64,000 bases of DNA from Planctomycetota bacterium (GTDB lineage: Bacteria > Planctomycetota > B15-G4 > JADJEK01), in the NCBI GenBank assembly GCA_016709145.1, contig JADJEK010000002.1, positions 124,001 to 188,000 of the forward strand. The letters are read 5' to 3'. Shown piece after piece: positions 8,871 to 17,824 of this stretch; positions within the stretch are counted from its first letter, which is position 1, and each line of letters starts with the position of its first letter. The notes below the pieces were generated by a model. The model searched no databases, was not told the origin of the DNA, and worked only from the letters and a program-made list of their open reading frames with translations. The position numbers were made by a program, and so were the translations under genes.

Positions 8871-9544
8871 CACACACCGCCGGACCTCTCGTGACGGTTC
8901 GACTCGGCCGCGTCGGGTACGCGGCCGCGCGCGCGCTGCAGCTCGAGTTGGTCGAGCGTCGAGCCGCCGATCGCATCGGCGATACGTTGCTGCTGCTCGA
9001 GCACGACGACGTCGTCACGGTCGGGCGCGGCGCGGACGTGGGTGCGGCGACGGGCGTGCCGTATCCCGTGGTCGAAGTCGAGCGCGGCGGCGAGGCGACG
9101 TGGCACGGACCGGGGCAGATCGTCGGCTACGTGATCGTGAAGCTCGAGGGCAAGGAGCGCGACTTGCACCGCGTGTTGCGCGCGGTGGAGGAGGGCGTGA
9201 TCGAGACGTTGCGTGAGCTCGGCGTTTCGCCGTCACGCAATCCGCCGCACACCGGTGTCTGGATCGGTCCGAAGAAGGTGTGCTCGGTCGGCATCGCCGT
9301 GCGCCGGTGGGTGACCTATCACGGCTTCGCGTTGAACGTGCGCGCCGACCTGGCCGCCTATCGCACCTTCAAGCCCTGCGGACTCGACGCCGCGGTCATG
9401 GACTCGTTGCATCGGATCGTCCAGCAGTTGCCCGCGAACTCCGTCATCGAGACGATGCTCGCGACGCATCTAGCGGCCGTGTTCTCGCGCGACGTCGAGT
9501 TCCGCGCGGCCAATGATCTCGACCTCGATCGGGAGTCGCCGTGA
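8867..9544 (+). CDS. lipB: Octanoyl-ACP:protein N-octanoyltransferase
   Basis: Transfers octanoate from acyl carrier protein to the lipoyl lysine of E2, the step before LipA. The family motif RGGEATWHGPGQ is present, as are the lysine in PKKVCSVGIAV and the nucleophile cysteine in FKPCGL. Length is 225 aa. GTG 8867 is chosen because it overlaps the lpd stop; GTG 8891 is a possible later start. With lipA at the other end, the operon carries the whole endogenous lipoylation route. Confidence 0.92.
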   Translation: MTHTAGPLVTVRLGRVGYAAARALQLELVERRAADRIGDTLLLLEHDDVVTVGRGADVGAATGVPYPVVEVERGGEATWHGPGQIVGYVIVKLEGKERDLHRVLRAVEEGVIETLRELGVSPSRNPPHTGVWIGPKKVCSVGIAVRRWVTYHGFALNVRADLAAYRTFKPCGLDAAVMDSLHRIVQQLPANSVIETMLATHLAAVFSRDVEFRAANDLDLDRESP

Positions 9545-10392
9545 GCTCCAGTCAGGTTCCGTCCACAGCCCAGGTGCGTGCGTTGGTGTCGTTGCTCGAC
9601 GATCGCAATCCGGACGTCGTCGCCAAGTGCCGCGACCGCTTGATCGAACTCGGCGATGCAGTGGCCGCGACCCTGCGCGAACTCGCGGACGGTGGTGGGC
9701 CTCAGCGAACGGCACTGCTGCAGATCCTGCGCCGCATCGAAGCGATGCCCGCGGAGACCGAACTGCTCGGACTCACGTCCGACAAGCAAGCCGACATCGA
9801 TCTGGAGACCGGCGCGATCCTGCTCGCGCGTTGTCACGACCCGCGGGCGGACGGCGCCGCGATCCGCGCGGGTCTCGACGCGTTGGCGGCCCGCTTGTCC
9901 CCGCGGTTGCCCGATGCCAACACGCCGGGCGCGCTGGCCGCGCTGCTGTGTGCGTTCTTCGCCGAAGAGGAACGCTTCCGCGGTAACGACGAGGACTACT
10001 ACGACCCCGACAACTCGTTCTTGCACCGCGTGCTCGTGCGCCGCACGGGGATTCCGATCTCGTTGTCCGCCGTCTACCTGTTGGTCGGACGCCGACTCGG
10101 ATTGAGCCTGTCCCCGATCGCGATGCCGAGTCACTTCCTGTTGCAGTGCGGGCCCGAGGGCAATCTGTTCATCGACGCGTTCGGGCACGGTCGCACGCTG
10201 ACGCGTTCCGACTGCGTGCGCTTCCTCGTCCAACTCGGGGTCGGCGCCGACATGAACTACTTGGCGCCGGTCTCGGACCGCGTGATGCTCACGCGCATGG
10301 CGGCGAACCTCGTCACGATCGCGTCCCGCCGCGAGGACACCTACGAGTCGGCGCGATGGCGGCGGTTGTTCGAAGCCCTGCGCGGGATTTGA
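9541..10392 (+). CDS. SirB1-family (transglutaminase-like fold) protein
   Basis: The central region contains the SirB1 hallmarks: FRGNDEDYYDPDNSFLHRVL, then a block with GIPISLSAVYLLVGRRLGL, then PIAMPSHFLLQC. Members resemble transglutaminases and often carry TPR tails; here an N-terminal helical segment of about 100 residues precedes the domain instead. The biochemical role of the family is not established. GTG 9541 overlaps the lipB stop, making it the last gene of the lipoate/dehydrogenase operon. A weak GC hairpin (10406-10426) follows. Confidence 0.8.
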   Translation: MSSSQVPSTAQVRALVSLLDDRNPDVVAKCRDRLIELGDAVAATLRELADGGGPQRTALLQILRRIEAMPAETELLGLTSDKQADIDLETGAILLARCHDPRADGAAIRAGLDALAARLSPRLPDANTPGALAALLCAFFAEEERFRGNDEDYYDPDNSFLHRVLVRRTGIPISLSAVYLLVGRRLGLSLSPIAMPSHFLLQCGPEGNLFIDAFGHGRTLTRSDCVRFLVQLGVGADMNYLAPVSDRVMLTRMAANLVTIASRREDTYESARWRRLFEALRGI

Positions 10393-10551
10393 GCTCGATC
10401 CGCCCGCCCCCTGCGGAGTTGGGGGCAACGACAGCCTGATTCGGTCCGGCGCGACGGATCGAGGGGGTCGGCGGGGTATCGTGGCGCACCGACCTCGACT
10501 GCGGGGGTCGCGGGTCCCGGGGGGGATCCGTAGAGCTGCCGGAGCTCCTCG

Positions 10552-11754
10552 ATGCTCGAGCCTGTGGACTCGCTCGTCCACGGTGCGCGCTTGCCTGGGC
10601 GTGCATCGGATGCGGATGGACACGTGCCGTGGTTCCTACCGCGGCCGCCGCACCTCCGTGAACCCGGTGACGCGCTGCTCGACGCGACCATCGCGTCCGA
10701 CCGCCTGTTGCGGCCGTCGCAACACGCGAACCTGCGCGCGATGGCCGACGACCTGTTCCTGCGACGCTCGATCTGGAACAGCGTTCCGGTCCGCGTGCTG
10801 TTCGAGTTCAACCGCCGCTGCAACGTGAAGTGTGCGCACTGCGACATCCGGAGGGCGGGGACGAAGGACCTCGGGCAGGACGTGTTCGAGCGACTGATCG
10901 AAGAGATCGGTCACGGTGCATTCGAAATCATGCCGTTGGTCGGTGGCGAACCGACGTTGGCGCCGATCGCGCAAGCGGCGCAACTGTGCCGCAAGCACGG
11001 TCAGTGGCTGAACTTCATCACCAACGGGATCCTGTTCACGCGGGAGTGGTTCGAGCCCGTGGCCGACGTGACCGCGCGAGTGCAGTTCTCGCTGCATGCG
11101 CACGAAGCGAACGTGTTCGAGCGCGTCATCCCGGGCGCGGACTTCGCCACGGTGGTCCGCAACTTGCGCGACACGGCGGCGATCGGCCGTGCCCACGGCA
11201 CCCATGTGCTCGCGTGCATCGTGCCGATGTTCGGGATGCTGGATCGCCTGCATGAGTACGTGCGATTCGTCGCCGACCTCGGAGTGACGCGCGTCATCGT
11301 GCAGAACCTCTATCCGCACACGGCGCGTAAGGGTGCCCTCGATCCCGACGGTGCGAACGATCCGGTCCGCCGGCGCGACGCGTTCGCTCGCGCGTTGGAG
11401 ACGGCGATCGAGGTCGGTGTCCACGTCGAGACCAACGTGCCGGAACTGTGGGGCGATCCGCGGAACCACGCCCGCGAGGCGAGCCGGTTCGACCTGCTGC
11501 AAGACTCGGCCGAACTGGTCGCGCAGTTCGCTCCGGAGTTCTGCATTTCGACCGCGATGCAAACCGTGATCGAACACGACGGCACGGTATTGCCCTGCAT
11601 CCGGGATCGCATTCCGCTCGGGAACATCCACCGGAGCTCGTTCCTCGAGCTGTGGAACGGAAGCGCGATGCAGGCGCTGCGCGAATCGCACTTCCGAGCG
11701 ACGCCGAGGCCCGCCTGTCGGCTGTGCCGCTCGTTCTATTTGGGGCATCCGTGA
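10552..11754 (+). CDS. Radical SAM protein with SPASM-like C-terminus
   Basis: A radical SAM enzyme of unknown substrate. The cluster-binding C90-NVK-C94-AH-C97 follows a 75-residue N-terminal extension. MPLVGGEPTL supplies the SAM-binding GGE motif. The last 90 residues carry further cysteines (FCIS, LPCIRD, ACRLC), consistent with an auxiliary SPASM/twitch cluster as in peptide- or sugar-modifying enzymes. ATG 10552 has GGAG (10541-10544) upstream. It overlaps the next gene (TGATG), so the two are expressed together and may act on the same product. Confidence 0.82.
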   Translation: MLEPVDSLVHGARLPGRASDADGHVPWFLPRPPHLREPGDALLDATIASDRLLRPSQHANLRAMADDLFLRRSIWNSVPVRVLFEFNRRCNVKCAHCDIRRAGTKDLGQDVFERLIEEIGHGAFEIMPLVGGEPTLAPIAQAAQLCRKHGQWLNFITNGILFTREWFEPVADVTARVQFSLHAHEANVFERVIPGADFATVVRNLRDTAAIGRAHGTHVLACIVPMFGMLDRLHEYVRFVADLGVTRVIVQNLYPHTARKGALDPDGANDPVRRRDAFARALETAIEVGVHVETNVPELWGDPRNHAREASRFDLLQDSAELVAQFAPEFCISTAMQTVIEHDGTVLPCIRDRIPLGNIHRSSFLELWNGSAMQALRESHFRATPRPACRLCRSFYLGHP

Positions 11755-12698
11755 TGACCGTCCGCGTCTTCGTCACCGGAGGTTCGGGGCTGCTCGGCCG
11801 AGCATTCGTGCCGCTGCTCGTGGCGCGCAGCGACGTCCGCGTCACCTTGCTGACGAGGACGCGCGGTTCGCGCATGGCCGGCCTCGACGTGATCGAAGGG
11901 GACCTGCGCGAGCACGAACCGTGGGAGAAAGCGGCGCGCGCGGCCGACGTGATCGTGCATGCGGCCGGCGTGATGCACCACGACGCCAACGCCATGGACG
12001 CCGTGAACGTCGACGCGACGCGTCATCTGCTCGATGCGGCATTCGTCGGTGCGGCGCGGCGATTCGTCTACGTCTCCAGCGTCGCCGTGTACGGCGACGA
12101 CCCGCACCGCACGATCCCGGAGCAGACCGTGCAGGCCGCGCGCAGCGCTTACGCGCGATCGAAGGGCGCTGCCGAGGACATGGTCCGACGCGCCCACGAC
12201 GAGGGGCAGTTCACGACGTGCGTGCTGCGGCCCTGTCCGATCCTCGGTCCCGGCGCCGGGCATTTCGCCCACGGGATCGCGCAGCTGGTCCGACTCCCGG
12301 TGGTGCCCCTTCCCGACGGGGGAGTGCGTCCGCTCGACCTCGTCGACGTGGTGGATGCCGCGCGGGCGGTCGTGGCCGCAGCGTGCGATCGGCCCACGGT
12401 CTGCGGTGCGGTGAACCTCGCGAGCGGTGAACCGCGAGCGTTGCGCGACCACGTCGAGACCGTCGCGCGCGCACTCGGGGTGGCTCCCGCCTTCGACTGC
12501 ATGACGATCGAGGAAGCTCGCGTCCGCAATGGCCACGCCGAGCGCGCGGGAGCGCCACTTCCCGTTCCGTCCGCGCTGATCGAGTACGCACGCGTCGAAC
12601 GCACCTACGCGACGACGCGCATGCGCGACGAACTCGGTGTCGTGCCGCAGCGCTCGATCGACGACGCACTGGTCGCCGCCGTTCGCGTGACCGACTGA
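11754..12698 (+). CDS. NAD-dependent epimerase/dehydratase (extended SDR)
   Basis: An extended short-chain dehydrogenase acting probably on a nucleotide sugar or a related hydroxy compound. The dinucleotide site TGGSGLLG (8-15) and the catalytic VSS serine plus YARSK (Y-x3-K) are intact. It has 314 aa. Its start overlaps the stop of the radical SAM gene, so the pair forms a small two-enzyme unit. The substrate cannot be named. A GC hairpin (12738-12754) lies downstream. Confidence 0.85.
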   Translation: MTVRVFVTGGSGLLGRAFVPLLVARSDVRVTLLTRTRGSRMAGLDVIEGDLREHEPWEKAARAADVIVHAAGVMHHDANAMDAVNVDATRHLLDAAFVGAARRFVYVSSVAVYGDDPHRTIPEQTVQAARSAYARSKGAAEDMVRRAHDEGQFTTCVLRPCPILGPGAGHFAHGIAQLVRLPVVPLPDGGVRPLDLVDVVDAARAVVAAACDRPTVCGAVNLASGEPRALRDHVETVARALGVAPAFDCMTIEEARVRNGHAERAGAPLPVPSALIEYARVERTYATTRMRDELGVVPQRSIDDALVAAVRVTD

Positions 12699-12814
12699 AC
12701 GGCGAATGGCCCCGAGCGTTTCCGGCGCATGCTCGCAGCCGGCCGAATGCCGGCGGACTTCTTCGGCAGGCTGCTAGGCTCGTGCCCCCGTTGTCCCAGG
12801 TCGAGGGCTGGCAC

Positions 12815-14257
12815 ATGCCGCACACCGTTCCGCATCAGAAGTTGTTCCTCGCAGGACGCTGGGAAGAGACCGACGATCCCATCGACATCGTGCATCCGTT
12901 CAGCGGTGAGCGCGTCGCGACCGTGAGCGCCGCCGCCTCGACGACGGCCGTGGAAGCCACCGCGGCAGCGGTCGCCGGGTTCGAAGTCATGCGTCGGCTC
13001 TCGGCCTACGCGCGCGCCGAGATCCTGCGCAAGGCGGCGTACTGGATCGCGCAGCATCGCGAGGAGTTCGCGCGCGTCATCACCGGCGACAACGGCAAGC
13101 CGATCCGCCAGTCGCGCACGGAAGTCGATCGCGCCGTCCACACGATGACGGCCGCCGCCGAGGAAGCGACGCGCATCCACGGCGAGACGATCCCGCTCGA
13201 CGTGCGCCGCGGTACGGAGGGCCGGTTCGGAGTCGTCCGACGCTTCCCGATCGGTCCCGTGCTCGGCATCGCCCCGTTCAACTACCCGCTGAATCTGGTG
13301 GCGCACAAAGTGGCGCCGGCGCTGGCGGCCGGCTGCTCGATCGTGCTGAAACCCGCGTCGCGCACGCCGCGCGCGGCTTTGATGCTGGCGAAGGCCCTGG
13401 AAGAAGCCGGTCTGCCGCCGGGTGGACTCTCGGTGATCCCGTGCTCGCGACACGTCGGCGACCTGATGGTCCAGGACGACACGTTCAAACTGCTTTCGTT
13501 CACGGGGAGTCCCGAGGTCGGCTTCGCGTTGAAGGCGAAGGCCGGCAAGAAGGCCGTCGTGCTCGAACTCGGCGGGAACGCCGCGGCGATCGTGCACAAG
13601 GACGCGGACCTCGATCTGGCCGTTCGCGCGTGCGTGACCGGTGCGTTCACGTACGCCGGCCAAGTCTGCATCTCGGTGCAGCGCGTGCTGGTCCACGAGT
13701 CGCTCTACAAGGCCTTCAGCGAACGCTTCGTCCACGCGACGGGCAAGCTCGTGATCGGCGATCCGATGGAGGAGATCACCGACGTCGGTCCGATGATCGA
13801 CGACGAGAACGCCGCGCGCATCGAGCAGTGGATCCGCGAAGCGAAGCAACATGGCGCGCGCATCCTGGCCGGCGGCGAACGCCGCGGCCGTCTGGTCGAT
13901 CCGACCGTGCTCGCCGACGTCGATCGCGGTCTGTCCATCGATTGCCGCGAAGCATTCGGCCCCGTCGTCAACCTGCATCGCTACAAGGAGATCGACGAGG
14001 CGATCGCGCACGTCAACGACTCGCGCTACGGCCTGCAAGCCGGCTTGTTCACGCGTGATCTCGGCGTCGCGTTGCGCGCGTACGAGCAGCTCGACGTCGG
14101 TGCGGTCGTGTTGAACGATGCTCCGACGTTCCGCGTCGACACGATGCCGTACGGCGGCACCAAGGACTCCGGGCTCGGGCGCGAAGGCGTGCGCTACGCG
14201 ATCGAGCACTACACGGTGCCGCGCTTGCTCGCGGTCCACGTGCCGCACGACGCCTGA
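12815..14257 (+). CDS. Aldehyde dehydrogenase family protein
   Basis: An NAD(P)-dependent oxidation of an aldehyde to the acid. Catalytic features are FNYPLN (the Asn), VLELGG (the general base Glu) and GQVCIS (the nucleophile Cys). The length of 480 aa is typical. ATG 12815 is preferred over GTG 12782 because GAGGGC lies seven bases before it. It resembles glyceraldehyde-3-phosphate or succinate-semialdehyde type enzymes, but specificity is not readable. It stands alone, not in a microcompartment locus. Confidence 0.88.
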   Translation: MPHTVPHQKLFLAGRWEETDDPIDIVHPFSGERVATVSAAASTTAVEATAAAVAGFEVMRRLSAYARAEILRKAAYWIAQHREEFARVITGDNGKPIRQSRTEVDRAVHTMTAAAEEATRIHGETIPLDVRRGTEGRFGVVRRFPIGPVLGIAPFNYPLNLVAHKVAPALAAGCSIVLKPASRTPRAALMLAKALEEAGLPPGGLSVIPCSRHVGDLMVQDDTFKLLSFTGSPEVGFALKAKAGKKAVVLELGGNAAAIVHKDADLDLAVRACVTGAFTYAGQVCISVQRVLVHESLYKAFSERFVHATGKLVIGDPMEEITDVGPMIDDENAARIEQWIREAKQHGARILAGGERRGRLVDPTVLADVDRGLSIDCREAFGPVVNLHRYKEIDEAIAHVNDSRYGLQAGLFTRDLGVALRAYEQLDVGAVVLNDAPTFRVDTMPYGGTKDSGLGREGVRYAIEHYTVPRLLAVHVPHDA

Positions 14258-14342
14258 CCTCGCCGCTCCCGTCGGCGCCTTCGATCGACTCCTTCCCCAC
14301 GAGCGCCGCGACGACGGCCGCTCCACGAACTCCGAGATCCTC

Positions 14343-15707
14343 ATGTCGCAATCCGCCGACGACCGACTCGACGCCTTCGCGAACTTGCTGCGCATCGTCG
14401 ATCGACTCCGTGACCCCGGTGGTTGTCCGTGGGACCGCGACCAGACGCTCGAGGCGACGGCTCCGCACGTGCTGGAGGAGGCCTACGAGGTCGCCGACGC
14501 CATGGCCCGCGGCGATCGCGGCGTCATCGCCGGCGAACTCGGCGACCTGTTGATGAACGTCCTGTTGGCGTGCCGCATCGCGCAGGATGCGGGCGCGTTC
14601 AGCTTGAAGGACGCGGCGGCAGCGATCGCCGACAAGCTGGTGCGGCGACACCCGCACGTGTTCGGCGAGGTCAAGGTCGAGGGCGTCGAACAGGTGCTCG
14701 CGAACTGGGAAGAGATCAAGCGCGCCGAGCGTGCGCAGGACGTCGACCCGTCGGTCTTCGCGGGGGTGCCGGCTGCCTTGCCGGCCTTGCTGCGTGCGTT
14801 CCGCATGGGCGAGAAGGCCGCGCGCGTCGGCTTCCGCTGGCAGGACGGCCACGGCGCATGGGCCAAGCTCGACGAAGAGCTCGGCGAATTGAAAGCGGCC
14901 CTGGCGTCGAACGAGATCGACCGGGTCGACGAGGAGATCGGTGACGTGCTGTTCTCCGTGGTCAACGTCGCGCGCCATGCCGGCGTGAATCCCGAGACGG
15001 CGTTGCGCCGCGCCGGGACGCGCTTCTCCGAGCGTTTCCGCGTGCTCGAACGCGAGCTCGGTGCGTCGATGAAGGGCCGCTCCGAGGCCGAGTTGGCCGA
15101 GCGGTACCGCGCGGCGAAGCGCGTCGTCGATCCCGATCTGCGTGCCCTGCCGCCGCATGCGCCGGTCGAGTGGCTCGAGCCGGTGCGTCAGGCCGCGCGC
15201 GAACGACGACTGCTGCTGGATCAGGTCCGCGATCTGCCGACCGATCTACTCGGCAAGGCACCCCAAGACGGCGGCTGGTCGATGCTGCAAGTCGTCGAGC
15301 ACGTCGGCCTCGTCGAAGCGCGCGTCGCGCACGGGCTGCGCACGGGTTTCGCGGCACTGGCCGCGGCCGGCCCGATCGCACCGTTCCCGCCGGAGGGGCT
15401 CGCCGCGTACCCGCCGAAGAACCGCCTCCACGAACCGATCGAGCGGGTGAACGCACCGGAACGCGTGCTTCCGTCGGCGACCGTCGACCGCGGTCAGGCA
15501 TTCGCGGCACTCGAGGCCGCGCGCGTCGGGGTGTTCGAACGACTGCCGGAGTTGGTGCGGATCCACCCGCGCGCGCTGACGCTGCCGCATCCGTACTTCG
15601 GCGATCTCGACGTCTTGCAGTGGTTCGAGTTCCTCGCGATGCACGACCGCGTGCACCGCGGTCAGATCCTGCGTCTGCGCGCCGCATTCGCGAAGGACGG
15701 GTCATGA
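14343..15707 (+). CDS. MazG nucleoside triphosphate pyrophosphohydrolase fused to a DinB-like domain
   Basis: The first 260 residues are a full two-repeat MazG: EEAYEVADA with ELGDLLMNV in repeat one, and DEELGELKAAL with DEEIGDVLFSVVN in repeat two. These acidic clusters bind Mg and hydrolyse NTPs to NMP and pyrophosphate. Residues about 280-450 form a four-helix DinB/YfiT-like domain, with APQDGGWSMLQVVEHVGLVE and the closing MHDRVHRGQI giving a plausible His metal site. MazG proteins normally end near 260-270 aa, so the 454-aa length reflects the fusion. It overlaps the next gene by 4 bp. Confidence 0.85.
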   Translation: MSQSADDRLDAFANLLRIVDRLRDPGGCPWDRDQTLEATAPHVLEEAYEVADAMARGDRGVIAGELGDLLMNVLLACRIAQDAGAFSLKDAAAAIADKLVRRHPHVFGEVKVEGVEQVLANWEEIKRAERAQDVDPSVFAGVPAALPALLRAFRMGEKAARVGFRWQDGHGAWAKLDEELGELKAALASNEIDRVDEEIGDVLFSVVNVARHAGVNPETALRRAGTRFSERFRVLERELGASMKGRSEAELAERYRAAKRVVDPDLRALPPHAPVEWLEPVRQAARERRLLLDQVRDLPTDLLGKAPQDGGWSMLQVVEHVGLVEARVAHGLRTGFAALAAAGPIAPFPPEGLAAYPPKNRLHEPIERVNAPERVLPSATVDRGQAFAALEAARVGVFERLPELVRIHPRALTLPHPYFGDLDVLQWFEFLAMHDRVHRGQILRLRAAFAKDGS

Positions 15708-17824
15708 AGAAGACGCTCGCTCCGCTCTCGGTGTTGTTCGAGCCGCGCTCGGTCGCCGTGGTCGGCGCGTCGAGGCGTCCCGGATCGATCGGTGCGGAGA
15801 TCCTGCGCAACCTGATCTCGTTCGGATTCCGCGGCCCGGTGTATCCGGTCAACAAGGCCGCCGAGGTCGTGCTGTCGTGCAAGGCCTATCCGCGCGTCAT
15901 TGCGATCCCCGATCCGGTGGATCTCGCCGTGATCGCCGTCCCGCGCGAGTTCGTGCTCGAGGTCGTGCGCGACTGCGGTCGCAAGGGCGTGAAGGGCTTG
16001 GTCGTCATCACGGCGGGCTTCAAGGAGGCCGGCCACGAGGGCGTGGCGCGCGAGATCGAACTGCAGCGGCTGACGCGTGAGTTCGGGATGCGCGTGATCG
16101 GGCCGAACTGCATGGGACTGATCAACGCGGCCGAAGACGTGCGCCTGAACGCGTCGTTCGCCGGCGGCGTGCCGCTGCCGGGGCGCGTCGCGTTCGCGAC
16201 GCAGTCCGGCGCGCTCGGTGAAGCGATCCTGGCCGATGCACGCGATCTCGGGCTCGGCATCGCGAAGTTCGCGTCGATCGGCAACATCGTCGACGTGACC
16301 GCGACCGACCTCGTCGAAGCCTTCGGCGCCGATCCCGCGATCGACGTGATCCTGCTCTACATCGAGTCGTTCGGCGATCCGCGGCGCTTCACGCAGATCG
16401 CGCGTTCGATCTCGCGCGACAAGCCGATCCTCGTGGTGAAGTCGGGACGCAGCGCGGCCGGCGCTCGCGCGGCTGCGTCGCACACCGGATCGTTGGTCGG
16501 GCGCGACGTCGCCGTCGAGTCGGTGCTCGAACAGTGCGGCGTGCTGCGTGCGCAATCGGTTCGCGAGCTGTTCACGATGGCGTCGGCGTTCGCGAACCAG
16601 CCGATGCCGAACGGGGATCGCGTCGCGATCGTGACCAACGCCGGCGGCCCCGGCATCCTCGCGACCGATGCGTGCGCGGGGCTCGGCCTGCGGCTCGCGA
16701 CGTTCTCGAATGCGACGCGGCGTGCGCTGGAACGAGCCTTGCCGCAGGGCGCGGCGACGCAGAACCCGGTCGACCTCATCGCCGACGCGGACGCGACACG
16801 GTTCCAGAAGGCGTTGACGGCGGTCGGCAAGGACCCCGGCGTCGACGCGATCCTGGCCTTGTTCGTGTCGCCGGTCACGACCGACGCGCTGGCCGTGGCG
16901 CGCACGATCGCGGCAGCGCCGAGCGCGAGCGGCAAGACCACGCTCGCGTGCTTCATGGGCAAGGAGCAGAGCGACGAAGGCGTGAAGATCCTGCGCGGCG
17001 CGAAGGTGCCCGTCTATCGCTTCCCCGAAGAAGCCGCGAGCGCGTTGGCGGCCATGTGCCGCTGGCGTCGCTTCCGCGAGCGCAAGCCCGGCGAACTGCC
17101 GCGCTTCGACGTCGATGCGGCGGCCGCGCGACGCGTGCTGGCGAAGGCGCGCAAGGCCGGCAAGACGCTGCTTCTCGGTGGCGAGTGCGAGCCGATCCTG
17201 CGCGCTTACGGGTTGCCCGTGGCGCGCTCGATCGTCGCTGCGGACGTCGGCGCGGCGATGCGTTTCGCGGGCGAAGTCGGCTATCCGATCGTGCTGAAGG
17301 CCGAGTCCTCGGCGTTCGTGCACAAGACCGAAGTCGGCGGCGTGCGCGCGAACCTCGAGAACGGGGACCAACTGTTCGAGGCGTTCTCGGACCTCGAGCG
17401 CCGCTTGCGGCCGAAGGCGAAGGACCTGCGCATCCGCGCGCAGCAACAGGTGAAGGGACACGCCGAAGTGATCCTCGGCGCCAGCTTCGATCCGGTCTTC
17501 GGTCCGCTGTTGCTGTTCGGACTCGGCGGGGTCTACGTCGAAGTGCTGCGCGACGTCGCCGTGCGCGTGCATCCGATCACGGACGTCGATGCCGCCGAGA
17601 TGATCCGTTCGATCCGCGGCTGGCCGTTGCTCTCGGGCGCGCGTGGGGCGAAGCCCGTCGACGTCGCGTTCCTCGAAGAGATGTTGCTGCGCCTGTCGTG
17701 TCTGGTCGGCGACCTCGACGACGTGGCCGAACTCGACTTGAATCCGCTGATCATCGGCGCCGACGCGAAGCGCGCCGCCGTCGTCGATGCCCGCATCCGC
17801 CTGCGACCGAAGGAACGTGGATGA
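15704..17824 (+). CDS. Acyl-CoA/acetyl-CoA synthetase, ADP-forming, alpha-beta fusion
   Basis: Interconverts acyl-CoA + ADP + Pi with acid + ATP + CoA. The N-terminal CoA-binding domain begins with FEPRSVAVVGASRRPGSIG. The phosphohistidine is H260 in ASHTGSLVG. The C-terminal ATP-grasp (beta) part has YPIVLKAESS, HKTEVGGV and a terminal DLNPLI motif. At 706 aa, both halves are in one chain, as in fused members. ATG 15704 overlaps the MazG-DinB stop and its own stop overlaps xseA, so it sits mid-operon. It could serve acetate formation or salvage. Confidence 0.88.
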   Translation: MKKTLAPLSVLFEPRSVAVVGASRRPGSIGAEILRNLISFGFRGPVYPVNKAAEVVLSCKAYPRVIAIPDPVDLAVIAVPREFVLEVVRDCGRKGVKGLVVITAGFKEAGHEGVAREIELQRLTREFGMRVIGPNCMGLINAAEDVRLNASFAGGVPLPGRVAFATQSGALGEAILADARDLGLGIAKFASIGNIVDVTATDLVEAFGADPAIDVILLYIESFGDPRRFTQIARSISRDKPILVVKSGRSAAGARAAASHTGSLVGRDVAVESVLEQCGVLRAQSVRELFTMASAFANQPMPNGDRVAIVTNAGGPGILATDACAGLGLRLATFSNATRRALERALPQGAATQNPVDLIADADATRFQKALTAVGKDPGVDAILALFVSPVTTDALAVARTIAAAPSASGKTTLACFMGKEQSDEGVKILRGAKVPVYRFPEEAASALAAMCRWRRFRERKPGELPRFDVDAAAARRVLAKARKAGKTLLLGGECEPILRAYGLPVARSIVAADVGAAMRFAGEVGYPIVLKAESSAFVHKTEVGGVRANLENGDQLFEAFSDLERRLRPKAKDLRIRAQQQVKGHAEVILGASFDPVFGPLLLFGLGGVYVEVLRDVAVRVHPITDVDAAEMIRSIRGWPLLSGARGAKPVDVAFLEEMLLRLSCLVGDLDDVAELDLNPLIIGADAKRAAVVDARIRLRPKERG

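Noticed and set aside
6057..8873. A very long minus-strand open frame (about 940 codons) across the E2/E1-alpha/lpd genes
   Set aside because: It is antisense to well-identified enzymes, rich in Arg/Asp/His with no recognisable motif, and arises from the GC-rich codon bias of the real genes.
12738..12754. GCCGGC hairpin after the epimerase gene
   Set aside because: Only 6 bp of self-complementary sequence and no T-run, which is easily expected by chance at this base composition.
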